Positions 14,192 through 19,523 of a DNA stretch of 22,680 nt are shown here, one piece after another. Each line of letters opens with the position of its first letter. Position 1 is the stretch's first letter. The notes beneath the pieces were generated by a model. The model was given only the letters and a program-made list of their open reading frames with translations, had not been told where the DNA came from and made no database searches. The stretch comes from a virus, in the IMG/VR virus record IMGVR_UViG_3300009071_002372, positions 1 through 22,680 of that record. One strand, 5' to 3'. Both the position numbers and the translations under genes were made by a program.

Positions 14192-14456
14192 GGTAGATGT
14201 TAGAGGATAGACAGGACCGCGGGGCAGTACCGCGCAGCTCCACCATAAACATATGAGAGTAGATGCACCTACTTTCCTGTGCATAGGACAAGGGCCGAAA
14301 GCCACAAGTCGTATGTTTATGATGGGGCTGAACTAGGATCGACTGGTATTTGAGTCTACGAAACACAAATGCAAACGATAACTTTGCACCATCTGATTAC
14401 GCTCTAGCAGCATAACACAGGGGGAGGCCACTGCCTAGCAACAGAAGTGTGGCATA
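14192..14456 (+). ncRNA. ssrA: Circularly permuted transfer-messenger RNA (tmRNA)
   Basis: The gene has the permuted order: acceptor half first, then an intervening segment, then the coding half. The acceptor half ends CAGCTCC-ACCA (14235-14245) and has a 5-bp T stem (14218-14222 with 14230-14234) around a GGCAGTA loop, as in alphaproteobacterial two-piece tmRNAs. The coding half starts GGGGCTGAACTAGGATCGAC at 14324; GGGGCTG pairs over 7 bp with CAGCTCC, including the third-pair G-U that marks alanine acceptors. The intervening piece is closed by CATAAACATA (14244-14253) pairing with TATGTTTATG (14312-14321). GTAGAT (14193-14198) pairs with GTCTAC (14354-14359) as the joining helix. A tag reading frame lies at 14371-14415. 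After it AGG/CCT and CCAC/GTGG (14425-14452) can form a pseudoknot. The exact 3' end is uncertain. It would rescue stalled ribosomes and tag incomplete proteins. Confidence 0.94.
14371..14415 (+). other. tmRNA tag reading frame
   Basis: GCA to TAA encodes ANDNFAPSDYALAA. The ANDN start is typical of alphaproteobacterial tags, and the terminal ALAA matches the ClpX/ClpA recognition end. The resume codon is GCA, just after CACAAAT. The middle (PSDY) would be useful for telling this tag from the host's own. Confidence 0.93.
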
Positions 14457-14484
14457 TTAATCTAAAACAATATAAGGAAGTAAA

Positions 14485-14865
14485 ATGAAAATTGCAGTAT
14501 TAGCCGCAGTATCGGCAATCACGTTAGCTGCTTGCGCAGCAGAAGAAGTTCAAGCAGCAGACATTGGAGTCTTAGGGCAAACCTTGTCAATTGGAGCTAC
14601 GGTAGATACAAACTATGAAACCGGAGTTGAAGAATGGTCAATGGAATTTGAACCGCATGCTGGCTGGAAAGCATGGGGAACTGATTTCAAAGTATCTAGT
14701 ACTTTTGATATTTTAGAGCTGAATAGTGGCGATGATATTTTTGAAGGATTGGATTTTGAAGCAGGCTATCAGATTTTCGATGGTGTCCGCGCTTATGGCG
14801 AAGTTAGCACCGACGCTGATCTAGAGTTTGGTAACACTACTGTAGGTGTTGCATTCACATTCTAA
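14485..14865 (+). CDS. Small secreted or outer-membrane beta-strand protein
   Basis: The 126-residue protein has a signal peptide (basic start, hydrophobic 3-17) with a possible lipobox LAAC (14-17) or a VQA cleavage site near 24. The mature part alternates polar and hydrophobic residues in strand-like runs and ends VGVAFTF, with the terminal Phe typical of outer-membrane beta barrels. At about 100 mature residues it could form only a small barrel or be a fragment. It has GGAAG before ATG 14485 and follows the tmRNA without a terminator, so both probably share promoter 14158, and a strong terminator follows. A surface role, such as blocking further infection, is speculation. Confidence 0.75.
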   Translation: MKIAVLAAVSAITLAACAAEEVQAADIGVLGQTLSIGATVDTNYETGVEEWSMEFEPHAGWKAWGTDFKVSSTFDILELNSGDDIFEGLDFEAGYQIFDGVRAYGEVSTDADLEFGNTTVGVAFTF

Positions 14866-14873
14866 TATAAATA
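14866..14873 (+). promoter_or_regulatory. TATAAATA, candidate late promoter
   Basis: An exact T4 late consensus octamer begins immediately after the stop codon at 14865. Transcription from it would start around 14880 and meet the terminator at 14905 almost at once, so either it reads through into the gene at 14951 or it makes a short RNA. Confidence 0.4.
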
Positions 14874-14904
14874 TTAGTATCGGGTCGTTCCGTAATGAAC
14901 GCGC

Positions 14905-14937
14905 AGGGGGCCACGGTTAGCCCCCTATTTTTATTTT
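14905..14937 (+). terminator. Strong Rho-independent terminator
   Basis: AGGGGGC (14905-14911) pairs with GCCCCCT (14920-14926) around an 8-base loop, followed by ATTTTTATTTT. It closes the tmRNA/outer-membrane protein unit. A second hairpin CGTTC/GAACG lies just upstream (14886-14901). Confidence 0.92.
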
Positions 14938-14950
14938 AGGAGACACAATC

Positions 14951-15178
14951 ATGTTATGGACAGCTGCCATTATGCTTTGCATACCAGAAACTGACCCAAG
15001 CTTTAATACATGTAATGTATTGTTTAATTCAAAATTTAAATATACCACAGAAGAACAATGTTATGAAGCCTTGGCTAGCCAAATGAATTTTATGATGGAA
15101 AACGAGCAAATGTTTGGTCATGTATTTGTTGAAGCTAAATGCACTCAATGGGGTGAAATACCAGGCGGTAAAGTATAA
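14951..15178 (+). CDS. Small cysteine-containing protein, unknown function
   Basis: The 75-residue protein starts with a short hydrophobic run (MLWTAAIMLCIP), then a soluble part with Cys at 21, 37 and 63 and the phrase FKYTTEEQCYEALASQMNFMM. A very similar layout (MWLLVWLAL..., FTDKDSCVKAL..., late Cys-x-W) is found in the 57-residue gene at 16113, so the two look like members of one small family, possibly exported with one disulfide. GGAG precedes ATG 14951. No function is recognised. Confidence 0.75.
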   Translation: MLWTAAIMLCIPETDPSFNTCNVLFNSKFKYTTEEQCYEALASQMNFMMENEQMFGHVFVEAKCTQWGEIPGGKV

Positions 15179-15181
15179 ATA
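15174..15181 (+). promoter_or_regulatory. TATAAATA, candidate late promoter
   Basis: A third exact T4 late octamer overlaps the stop codon of the preceding gene, followed by an ~84-base gap before the start at 15265, which holds no other gene. The gap gives room for a leader. Confidence 0.42.
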
Positions 15182-15264
15182 GATACAACTGAACTAACTT
15201 GAATACTTCGTTATTATCGTTTTATTATAATCGGTAAATGGCTAAAAACTATACGAGGTGTTTT

Positions 15265-15735
15265 ATGATAGATCCTGTCAGCGCAGTAGCAATGGCGACA
15301 GCAGCTTTTAATGGAATTAAACAAGCGGTTGCAGTCGGTAAAGATATACAAGACATGTCAGGCCAGCTTGGACAATGGTCAAAGGCAATTTCTGATGTTA
15401 ATTTCGCAGCAGAACTAGATAAAAAACCCCCCTGGTGGAAAAAGCTAGGCGGCGGCCATCAAGCAAATGCGGTTGAATCATGGATGCAAAAGAAAAAAAT
15501 AGATGAAATGCGTGAAGAACTTCGCAGCTACATTTCTTTATACTATGGTCCATCAGCATGGAAAGAAATTGTTCACATTGAAACACAAATGCGGAAAGAA
15601 CAAAAAGAAAGAGAATATGCAGCAATTGAGCGGAAACAAACAATTGTAGAATGGACTGTTGGAATAGCGTTCTTTATTCTTTCGGTTGGTACAATGGTAG
15701 GACTTGTTTGGCTTTACGTTAAAAATGCTGGTTAG
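15265..15735 (+). CDS. Conserved phage protein with coiled coil and C-terminal membrane anchor
   Basis: I chose ATG 15265 (AGG upstream) over ATG 15238; the protein then begins MIDPVSAVAMATAAFNGIK, a start familiar from marine T4-like phages, at 156 residues. The N-terminal third has alternating Ala-rich helices, followed by KKPPWWKKLGGGHQ, a highly charged helix likely to form a coiled coil (KIDEMREELRSY, QMRKEQKEREYAAIERKQ), and a hydrophobic segment near the C-terminus (about 132-152). The arrangement is like a membrane-anchored protein with its long helical part on one side. A spanin-like or injection role is possible; no domain is certain. It overlaps the next gene by 11 bases. Confidence 0.82.
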   Translation: MIDPVSAVAMATAAFNGIKQAVAVGKDIQDMSGQLGQWSKAISDVNFAAELDKKPPWWKKLGGGHQANAVESWMQKKKIDEMREELRSYISLYYGPSAWKEIVHIETQMRKEQKEREYAAIERKQTIVEWTVGIAFFILSVGTMVGLVWLYVKNAG

Positions 15736-16102
15736 TATGTGGAAGAGATTTAAAAACTGGTTAACTATAGATCACTGCGTTGATTTATTTGTAGATTTAC
15801 TTTTAATTATTTGGGATGTTATTTCTAGTCCTATACTTATAGTCATGAGAATATTAAGATGGTTAGTAAGTGATTGGCTAACTGCAACATTAAAGAAGTG
15901 GGCACGAGGGATAGCTCATTGGTTTGAACATAAAGCCGAATTAAGAAAAGAAAAAGGAATAAGTTTTATAAGAGCATATTGGTGGGCATTCTTTCTCGCG
16001 CCGTTTCTTTTTTTAATTCTTCTTTTTGCTGGTGCTATCATATTTGGATTAGCTGAAGGAATAGGATATGTATTAAATGATATAGAAGATATATTAAAGT
16101 AG
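15725..16102 (+). CDS. Membrane protein with at least two transmembrane segments
   Basis: The ~125-residue protein has hydrophobic runs at the N-terminal side (CVDLFVDLLLIIWDVISSPILIV) and near the C-terminus (FFLAPFLFLILLFAGAIIFGLA), separated by a basic amphipathic part (KKWARGIAHWFEHKAELRKEKG). Possible starts are ATG 15725 and ATG 15737; the former is inside the preceding gene's end. It follows a membrane-anchored protein and precedes two tiny hydrophobic genes, so a membrane or lysis cassette is plausible, but no domain is recognised. Confidence 0.75.
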   Translation: MLVSMWKRFKNWLTIDHCVDLFVDLLLIIWDVISSPILIVMRILRWLVSDWLTATLKKWARGIAHWFEHKAELRKEKGISFIRAYWWAFFLAPFLFLILLFAGAIIFGLAEGIGYVLNDIEDILK

Positions 16103-16112
16103 AGGTTATAAT

Positions 16113-16286
16113 ATGTGGCTACTCGTATGGTTAGCTTTGACTAGCTCACAAGAGATGGAGACTTATCATTTAGGAAACTTTACTGATAAAGATTCATGCG
16201 TAAAAGCACTGAGTAAAGCAAAAGTGCTTATTACAAAGAACAATCAAACCCTAGACTGTTTTTGGGTTAAACTATTGGAGGAATAA
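16113..16286 (+). CDS. 57-residue exported small protein
   Basis: AGAGG (16101-16105) lies seven bases before ATG 16113. The product starts MWLLVWLALTSSQ, a signal-like hydrophobic segment, then has Cys29 and Cys49 in FTDKDSCVKAL and DCFWVKLLEE. The layout echoes the 75-residue protein at 14951, suggesting related genes. The reading frame ends two bases before the next start. Its short length makes it easy to miss, but good RBS, position and resemblance support it. Confidence 0.7.
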   Translation: MWLLVWLALTSSQEMETYHLGNFTDKDSCVKALSKAKVLITKNNQTLDCFWVKLLEE

Positions 16287-16288
16287 CC

Positions 16289-16468
16289 ATGGACTGGTTA
16301 AAATCAAAAATTGCTTGGTTAAAATCAAAAGTTACTGAAAGATCTAGCTTAGATGGAGTAATAATGATTGGCGGCGGAGCTGCCATTATTGTCTTTCCAC
16401 CTTTCGCAGAAATGATAGCATATGCTGCTATTGCTGTAGGTGCTTATACAATTTGGCGTAAAGGATAA
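16289..16468 (+). CDS. 59-residue small membrane protein, possible holin-like
   Basis: GGAGG (16277-16281) precedes ATG 16289. The N-terminus holds a repeated WLKSK (residues 3-7 and 10-14), then a charged stretch and two closely spaced hydrophobic segments (VIMIGGGAAIIVFPPF and MIAYAAIAVGAYTIW) ending in RKG. Small two-segment membrane proteins of this sort include phage holins, but the resemblance is only structural. It sits at the end of the 15265-16468 membrane-protein group. Confidence 0.7.
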   Translation: MDWLKSKIAWLKSKVTERSSLDGVIMIGGGAAIIVFPPFAEMIAYAAIAVGAYTIWRKG

Positions 16469-16482
16469 TTTAAAAATAAATT

Positions 16483-17124
16483 ATGTCTTTTTTAATTCAC
16501 CCTTTACCCCCCATCCATGTCTATGTTCGAAAGGAATATCTCTATGACTTAGAACATGGACATGGAGAATTTACTCCAGGAATCTGGATCAGTGTAAAAA
16601 GCGTAAAGTATAAAGCACTTTATTTTGAAACACTATTAACAGATTATGGTGCTCTTTATGACAAACTTCCTATATCGGCTTTCGTTTGGAAAACTGATCA
16701 TGGCGAATTACTTCCGCTTGATGTTCTTCAGTTGTGGGATTGTTTTGATTACGACATCACTGTTGTCCAAAAACCAATATTGTCACGATGCGAATTTTTT
16801 GGTAAAGACAAATCTATGCATGGTGGAGATTACGAATTCACAATTGATAATTGTCACCGAGATACTTCCATCATTGACACCAACTTCAGCGAACATGACC
16901 CTGAGCACAAATCATTTAATGTTATTAGACTCGACAATGGTCAATTCGCTGCTCAGCCTAATAATAGGGTTATCTTCCGTGATAGCTCCTTAACTATAGA
17001 TAACTTATTAAGACCTGACTTTAAAGTATGTACACAAAATTATGCAGTAGAAACTGAACCTAAATGGTCAGTGGGGCATACTGATGAATGGCAATATAAA
17101 ACTAAAGAAGAAGCGGAAGGATGA
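16483..17124 (+). CDS. Conserved phage protein, unknown function
   Basis: The 213-residue soluble protein is rich in aromatic residues and His (LIHPLPPIHVYVRKEYLYD; WDCFDYDITVV; HGGDYEFTIDNCHRD; FSEHDPEHKSFN). Several His and Asp clusters might bind metal, but no named motif fits. Its sequence reads like a well-conserved, structured phage protein and seems familiar from T4-like marine phages, with no assigned function. The RBS is weak. The last codons (QYKTKEEAEG) include one copy of a 21-base direct repeat that recurs after the next gene, and the stop overlaps the IscA-like start. Confidence 0.8.
   Translation: MSFLIHPLPPIHVYVRKEYLYDLEHGHGEFTPGIWISVKSVKYKALYFETLLTDYGALYDKLPISAFVWKTDHGELLPLDVLQLWDCFDYDITVVQKPILSRCEFFGKDKSMHGGDYEFTIDNCHRDTSIIDTNFSEHDPEHKSFNVIRLDNGQFAAQPNNRVIFRDSSLTIDNLLRPDFKVCTQNYAVETEPKWSVGHTDEWQYKTKEEAEG
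17094..17114 (+). repeat. 21-base direct repeat, copy 1
   Basis: Twenty of 21 bases are the same as at 17400-17420. It lies in the last codons of the preceding gene, six bases before ATG 17121, and its GAAGAAGC part could help ribosome binding. Confidence 0.85.
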
Positions 17125-17405
17125 ATATTATAGTTACAGAAAAAGCTAAACAATATTTAGCGAAAGCTGGAAAGCCAAATGTATCTCTTAACGTAAAAGG
17201 TGGTGGATGCTCAGGGTTTCAGTATGAATGGGGAACGACTGATAAAGAACCTACAGTAGAAAACCTTTGGCTTGATCCAATGGCAGAAATGTTTGTGTTT
17301 GGCTGTACCATAGATTATGTAGAAGAATTGGGTGGATCTTATTTAAAGGTTGTAAATCCAAATGCAACGGCTTCGTGTGGTTGTGGTGAAAGTTTTGCGA
17401 TATAA
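17121..17405 (+). CDS. IscA/HesB-type (A-type) iron-sulfur carrier protein
   Basis: The 94-residue protein has the three conserved cysteines of A-type carriers: Cys30 in GGGCSGFQYEW and Cys86 and Cys88 in SCGCGESF at the end. The start (IVTEKAKQYL) and length match IscA, ErpA and HesB. Such proteins hold and deliver Fe-S clusters or iron to target enzymes. The obvious local client is the radical SAM/SPASM pair at 3685-4721, although host proteins are also possible. The gene is framed almost exactly by two copies of a 21-base direct repeat, suggesting a discrete inserted cassette. Confidence 0.93.
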   Translation: MNIIVTEKAKQYLAKAGKPNVSLNVKGGGCSGFQYEWGTTDKEPTVENLWLDPMAEMFVFGCTIDYVEELGGSYLKVVNPNATASCGCGESFAI

Positions 17406-17420
17406 AACTAAGGAAGAAGC
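17400..17420 (+). repeat. 21-base direct repeat, copy 2
   Basis: Matches 17094-17114 with one mismatch. It spans the stop codon of the iron-sulfur gene and ends six bases before ATG 17427, the same distance to a start codon as copy 1. Read in the old frame it would encode YKTKEEANK, nearly the C-terminus of the protein ending at 17124. Confidence 0.85.
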
Positions 17421-17426
17421 TAATAA

Positions 17427-17615
17427 ATGACGTTAACTTTATCTGCAATTATGGCAACACATATCTGGATTGGAAACCACAATGCTCTTGTCAGAGTTTG
17501 CGAATATCGACCTGCAAGAAATATTTCTCGATGGTATAATCATTATCCTCCTAAAAGATATATTTCCTGGTATTCAAATTGTCCTCTTTATATTGTAGTA
17601 AAAAAGATGAAATAA
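17427..17615 (+). CDS. Small hypothetical protein
   Basis: The 62-residue basic protein is rich in Tyr, Trp and Arg (RNISRWYNHYPPKRYISWYSNCP). GGAAG within repeat copy 2 is well placed before ATG 17427; an internal ATG at residue 9 (MATHIWIG) is a second option. No domain is recognised. Its reality rests on RBS and position, as its composition is otherwise unremarkable. Confidence 0.5.
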   Translation: MTLTLSAIMATHIWIGNHNALVRVCEYRPARNISRWYNHYPPKRYISWYSNCPLYIVVKKMK

Positions 17616-17620
17616 TTTAC

Positions 17621-17634
17621 TGTTACCGGTAACA
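17621..17634. promoter_or_regulatory. Perfect 14-base palindrome TGTTACCGGTAACA, possible operator
   Basis: It lies in the short gap before the gene at 17683. A -10-like TATAAT sits at 17653-17658, so the palindrome would overlap the -35 position (about 17630-17635), the place for an operator or activator site. It is not followed by a T-run, so a terminator is unlikely. Confidence 0.5.
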
Positions 17635-17682
17635 AAATTACTCTCACACATATATAATTATAGGCAATGAAAGGAGAGCTAT

Positions 17683-17904
17683 ATGTCACCTTGGATGCAT
17701 AAAGAAGCCAATAGATTGCATTGGCTAGTAAAAGGCCATTTAATTCCTGAAGAATGGCGCAATGATGAAGTGCAAGTTATGAGCACTTATAACTCATATA
17801 TGAAAAGATTATGGGGAAACTGTGAAAGAGCTGAGTACGGAATGCGTGGATTTGAAGCCGCGTGGAAAAGAAGAGAAGCCCAAGATTTTATGCAAAAAAA
17901 ATGA
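17683..17904 (+). CDS. Small hypothetical protein
   Basis: The 73-residue protein is rich in Trp, Arg and Glu and looks helical (EANRLHWLVKGHLIPEEWRND; AAWKRREAQDF), suggesting a small nucleic-acid or protein-binding factor, though no domain is recognised. AGGAG stands seven bases before ATG 17683. A TATAAT and a 14-base palindrome precede it, so it may be separately controlled. Confidence 0.72.
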   Translation: MSPWMHKEANRLHWLVKGHLIPEEWRNDEVQVMSTYNSYMKRLWGNCERAEYGMRGFEAAWKRREAQDFMQKK

Positions 17905-17923
17905 ATAAAATGCATTTTAGGGG

Positions 17924-17952
17924 TTTACAATCGGTTTAAAATATGGTAGTAT
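17924..17952 (+). promoter_or_regulatory. Sigma70-type promoter with extended -10, family member 4
   Basis: TTTACA at 17924-17929, a 17-base spacer (ATCGG at its start, TATGG at its end), and TAGTAT at 17947-17952. AAATGCATTTT lies directly upstream, as at 22508. It drives the DUF932 gene, which ends at a terminator. Confidence 0.82.
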
Positions 17953-17985
17953 ATTCTTATTAAATGAAATGATGGAGATTATATT

Positions 17986-18936
17986 ATGGCACATGAAGTA
18001 GAAACAATGGCATACGCTGGTGAGTTACCTTGGCACGGTCTTGGTGTAGAGGTTAGCAATGATTTGACACCAGTTCAAATGATGCAAAAAGCAGACTTAG
18101 ATTGGTCTGTTGAAAAACAAAAAATCATGACTGAGTCTGGTGTTCCAGTCGGTCAAAAACAAGCTTTAGTTCGTACATCAGATAATAAAGTTCTAGATGT
18201 TGTAGGTACTGATTGGAATCCAGTACAAAACGAAGCGGCTTTCGAATTCTTCGCTGAATATGTTGCAGCAGGCGATATGGAAATGCATACCGCTGGTTCA
18301 CTAAAAGGTGGACAAATGGTTTGGTCTCTTGCTAAGATCAAAGAGTCCTTTGACATCTTTGGTGAAGATACAGTAGAGTCTTACCTACTTTTCTCTAACC
18401 CTCATCAATATGGTAAGTCAATCGACATTCGATTTACACCTATCCGTGTTGTTTGCAATAACACTCTTACTCTTTCACTTAACCAAGATTCCTCACGCGC
18501 TGTCAAAGTCGGTCACCGTACAGAGTTTGATGCTGATCAAGTTAAAGAAACTCTCGGACTAGCTCATGAAAAGTTTGAAAAGTACAAAGAAATGGCTCAG
18601 TTCTTAGGTTCTCGTAAATTTTCTGTTGACTCTCTTATTCAGTATTACAATGACGTGTTCCCTAATACTTCACGTAAAACAACTGAGCGCACAGTGGAAA
18701 CGTTAGATGATCTTAGCCGCGCTGCAAAATCTTGTTACGATTCATTAGAAACTCAGCCCGGCGCGCAATACGGTGCTGGTACATGGTGGCAAGCCTTTAA
18801 CTCTGTAACTTTCCACACTGATCACATTCAAGGACGTAATTCTGAAAATCGTTTACACAGCCAATGGTTCGGTGGAAACCAACTACGTAAAATTAAAGCA
18901 GCAGAAAAGGCCGTTGAATACGCTAACGCTGCATAA
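17986..18936 (+). CDS. DUF932 (phage/plasmid-like) protein
   Basis: The 316-residue protein matches the DUF932 / phage-plasmid-like family: an opening MAYAGELPWHGLGVEV (8-23), KQALVRTSDNKVLDVVGTDWNPVQN (57-81 area), TAGSLKGGQMVW, SIDIRFTPIRVVCNNTLTLSL and TWWQAFNSVTFHTDH near the end. These proteins are common on phages and plasmids and have no firmly established function. The gene stands alone between a strong promoter and a terminator, with GGAG before ATG 17986. C-rich codons in places suggest high expression. This isolation implies a need for strong, separate production. Confidence 0.88.
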   Translation: MAHEVETMAYAGELPWHGLGVEVSNDLTPVQMMQKADLDWSVEKQKIMTESGVPVGQKQALVRTSDNKVLDVVGTDWNPVQNEAAFEFFAEYVAAGDMEMHTAGSLKGGQMVWSLAKIKESFDIFGEDTVESYLLFSNPHQYGKSIDIRFTPIRVVCNNTLTLSLNQDSSRAVKVGHRTEFDADQVKETLGLAHEKFEKYKEMAQFLGSRKFSVDSLIQYYNDVFPNTSRKTTERTVETLDDLSRAAKSCYDSLETQPGAQYGAGTWWQAFNSVTFHTDHIQGRNSENRLHSQWFGGNQLRKIKAAEKAVEYANAA

Positions 18937-18968
18937 TTTTACAAAACTGTTACAGAATTTTAGTAAAG

Positions 18969-18999
18969 AAAAGGGTATATAGTATATGCCCTTTTTATT
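18969..18999 (+). terminator. Rho-independent terminator after the DUF932 gene
   Basis: A long stem (18969-18980 with 18984-18995) with AAAAGGG pairing CCCTTTT at its base and a 3-base loop, followed by T-rich DNA. It closes a single-gene unit. Confidence 0.85.
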
Positions 19000-19014
19000 T
19001 TAAGGAAACAATTT

Positions 19015-19485
19015 ATGAAAACAAAACTCTGGAAAAAGGTAAAGAAAATGGATCTAGGAAATCCCGTCATCACCGCCCTTGTTGGACTGGTGATTTTTTA
19101 TATTGGTCTTAAGACATTCTCAGGTGGTATGAAATCAATGGGAAATATGGACCATCTACAATTCTTTTTAGGTAGTCCAATTTATATGTTTATTGGAGGA
19201 ATCGTTATGACTCTCCTTTGGCAATCATCATCACTATCAACTACAGCAATCATTGCTTTAGTTGCATCTGGAGCTTTACCTCTTCCTGCTGCAGTTGCTG
19301 CAGTGCTTGGAGCTAACATTGGTACTACTGGTACAATATGGTTAGCTGGATTTTTTGTATCCGATGGCATGCCTAAAGGTGATACACTACGAATAGCTAT
19401 AGCACATACAGGAATGAATCTAATGATGGCATTAATGCTATTACCATTTGTAGGACACATAGCAAAATACCTTGGTAGATTTTGA
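19015..19485 (+). CDS. Half-size Na+/phosphate cotransporter (PF02690-like)
   Basis: The 156-residue membrane protein carries one copy of the Na/Pi cotransporter repeat: LLWQSSSLSTTAII with QSSS at 70-73, and VLGANIGTTGTIWLA with GANIGTT at 99-105, then RIAIAHTGMNLMMALMLLPF. Bacterial NptA-type proteins have two such repeats in about 300 or more residues. Here only one repeat is present, so it may pair as a dimer or act on the host transporter. Phosphate uptake is a known theme in marine phages, whose DNA synthesis needs phosphorus. RBS AGGAA precedes ATG 19015. It follows the terminator directly, so its own promoter is unclear. Confidence 0.88.
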   Translation: MKTKLWKKVKKMDLGNPVITALVGLVIFYIGLKTFSGGMKSMGNMDHLQFFLGSPIYMFIGGIVMTLLWQSSSLSTTAIIALVASGALPLPAAVAAVLGANIGTTGTIWLAGFFVSDGMPKGDTLRIAIAHTGMNLMMALMLLPFVGHIAKYLGRF

Positions 19486-19523
19486 TATAGATATTACATA
19501 ATTGATTTAAAAAGAGAAATATT

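Noticed and set aside
14186-14358. TAGACT/AGTCTA (14186-14191 with 14353-14358) as the tmRNA joining helix
   Set aside because: The upstream arm overlaps the promoter -10 box and would lie before the start of the transcript. GTAGAT/GTCTAC, just inside it, fits better.
14181-14366. Minus-strand reading frame across the tmRNA gene
   Set aside because: It covers the paired arms of the tmRNA; structure explains the sequence, and no ribosome site is visible.
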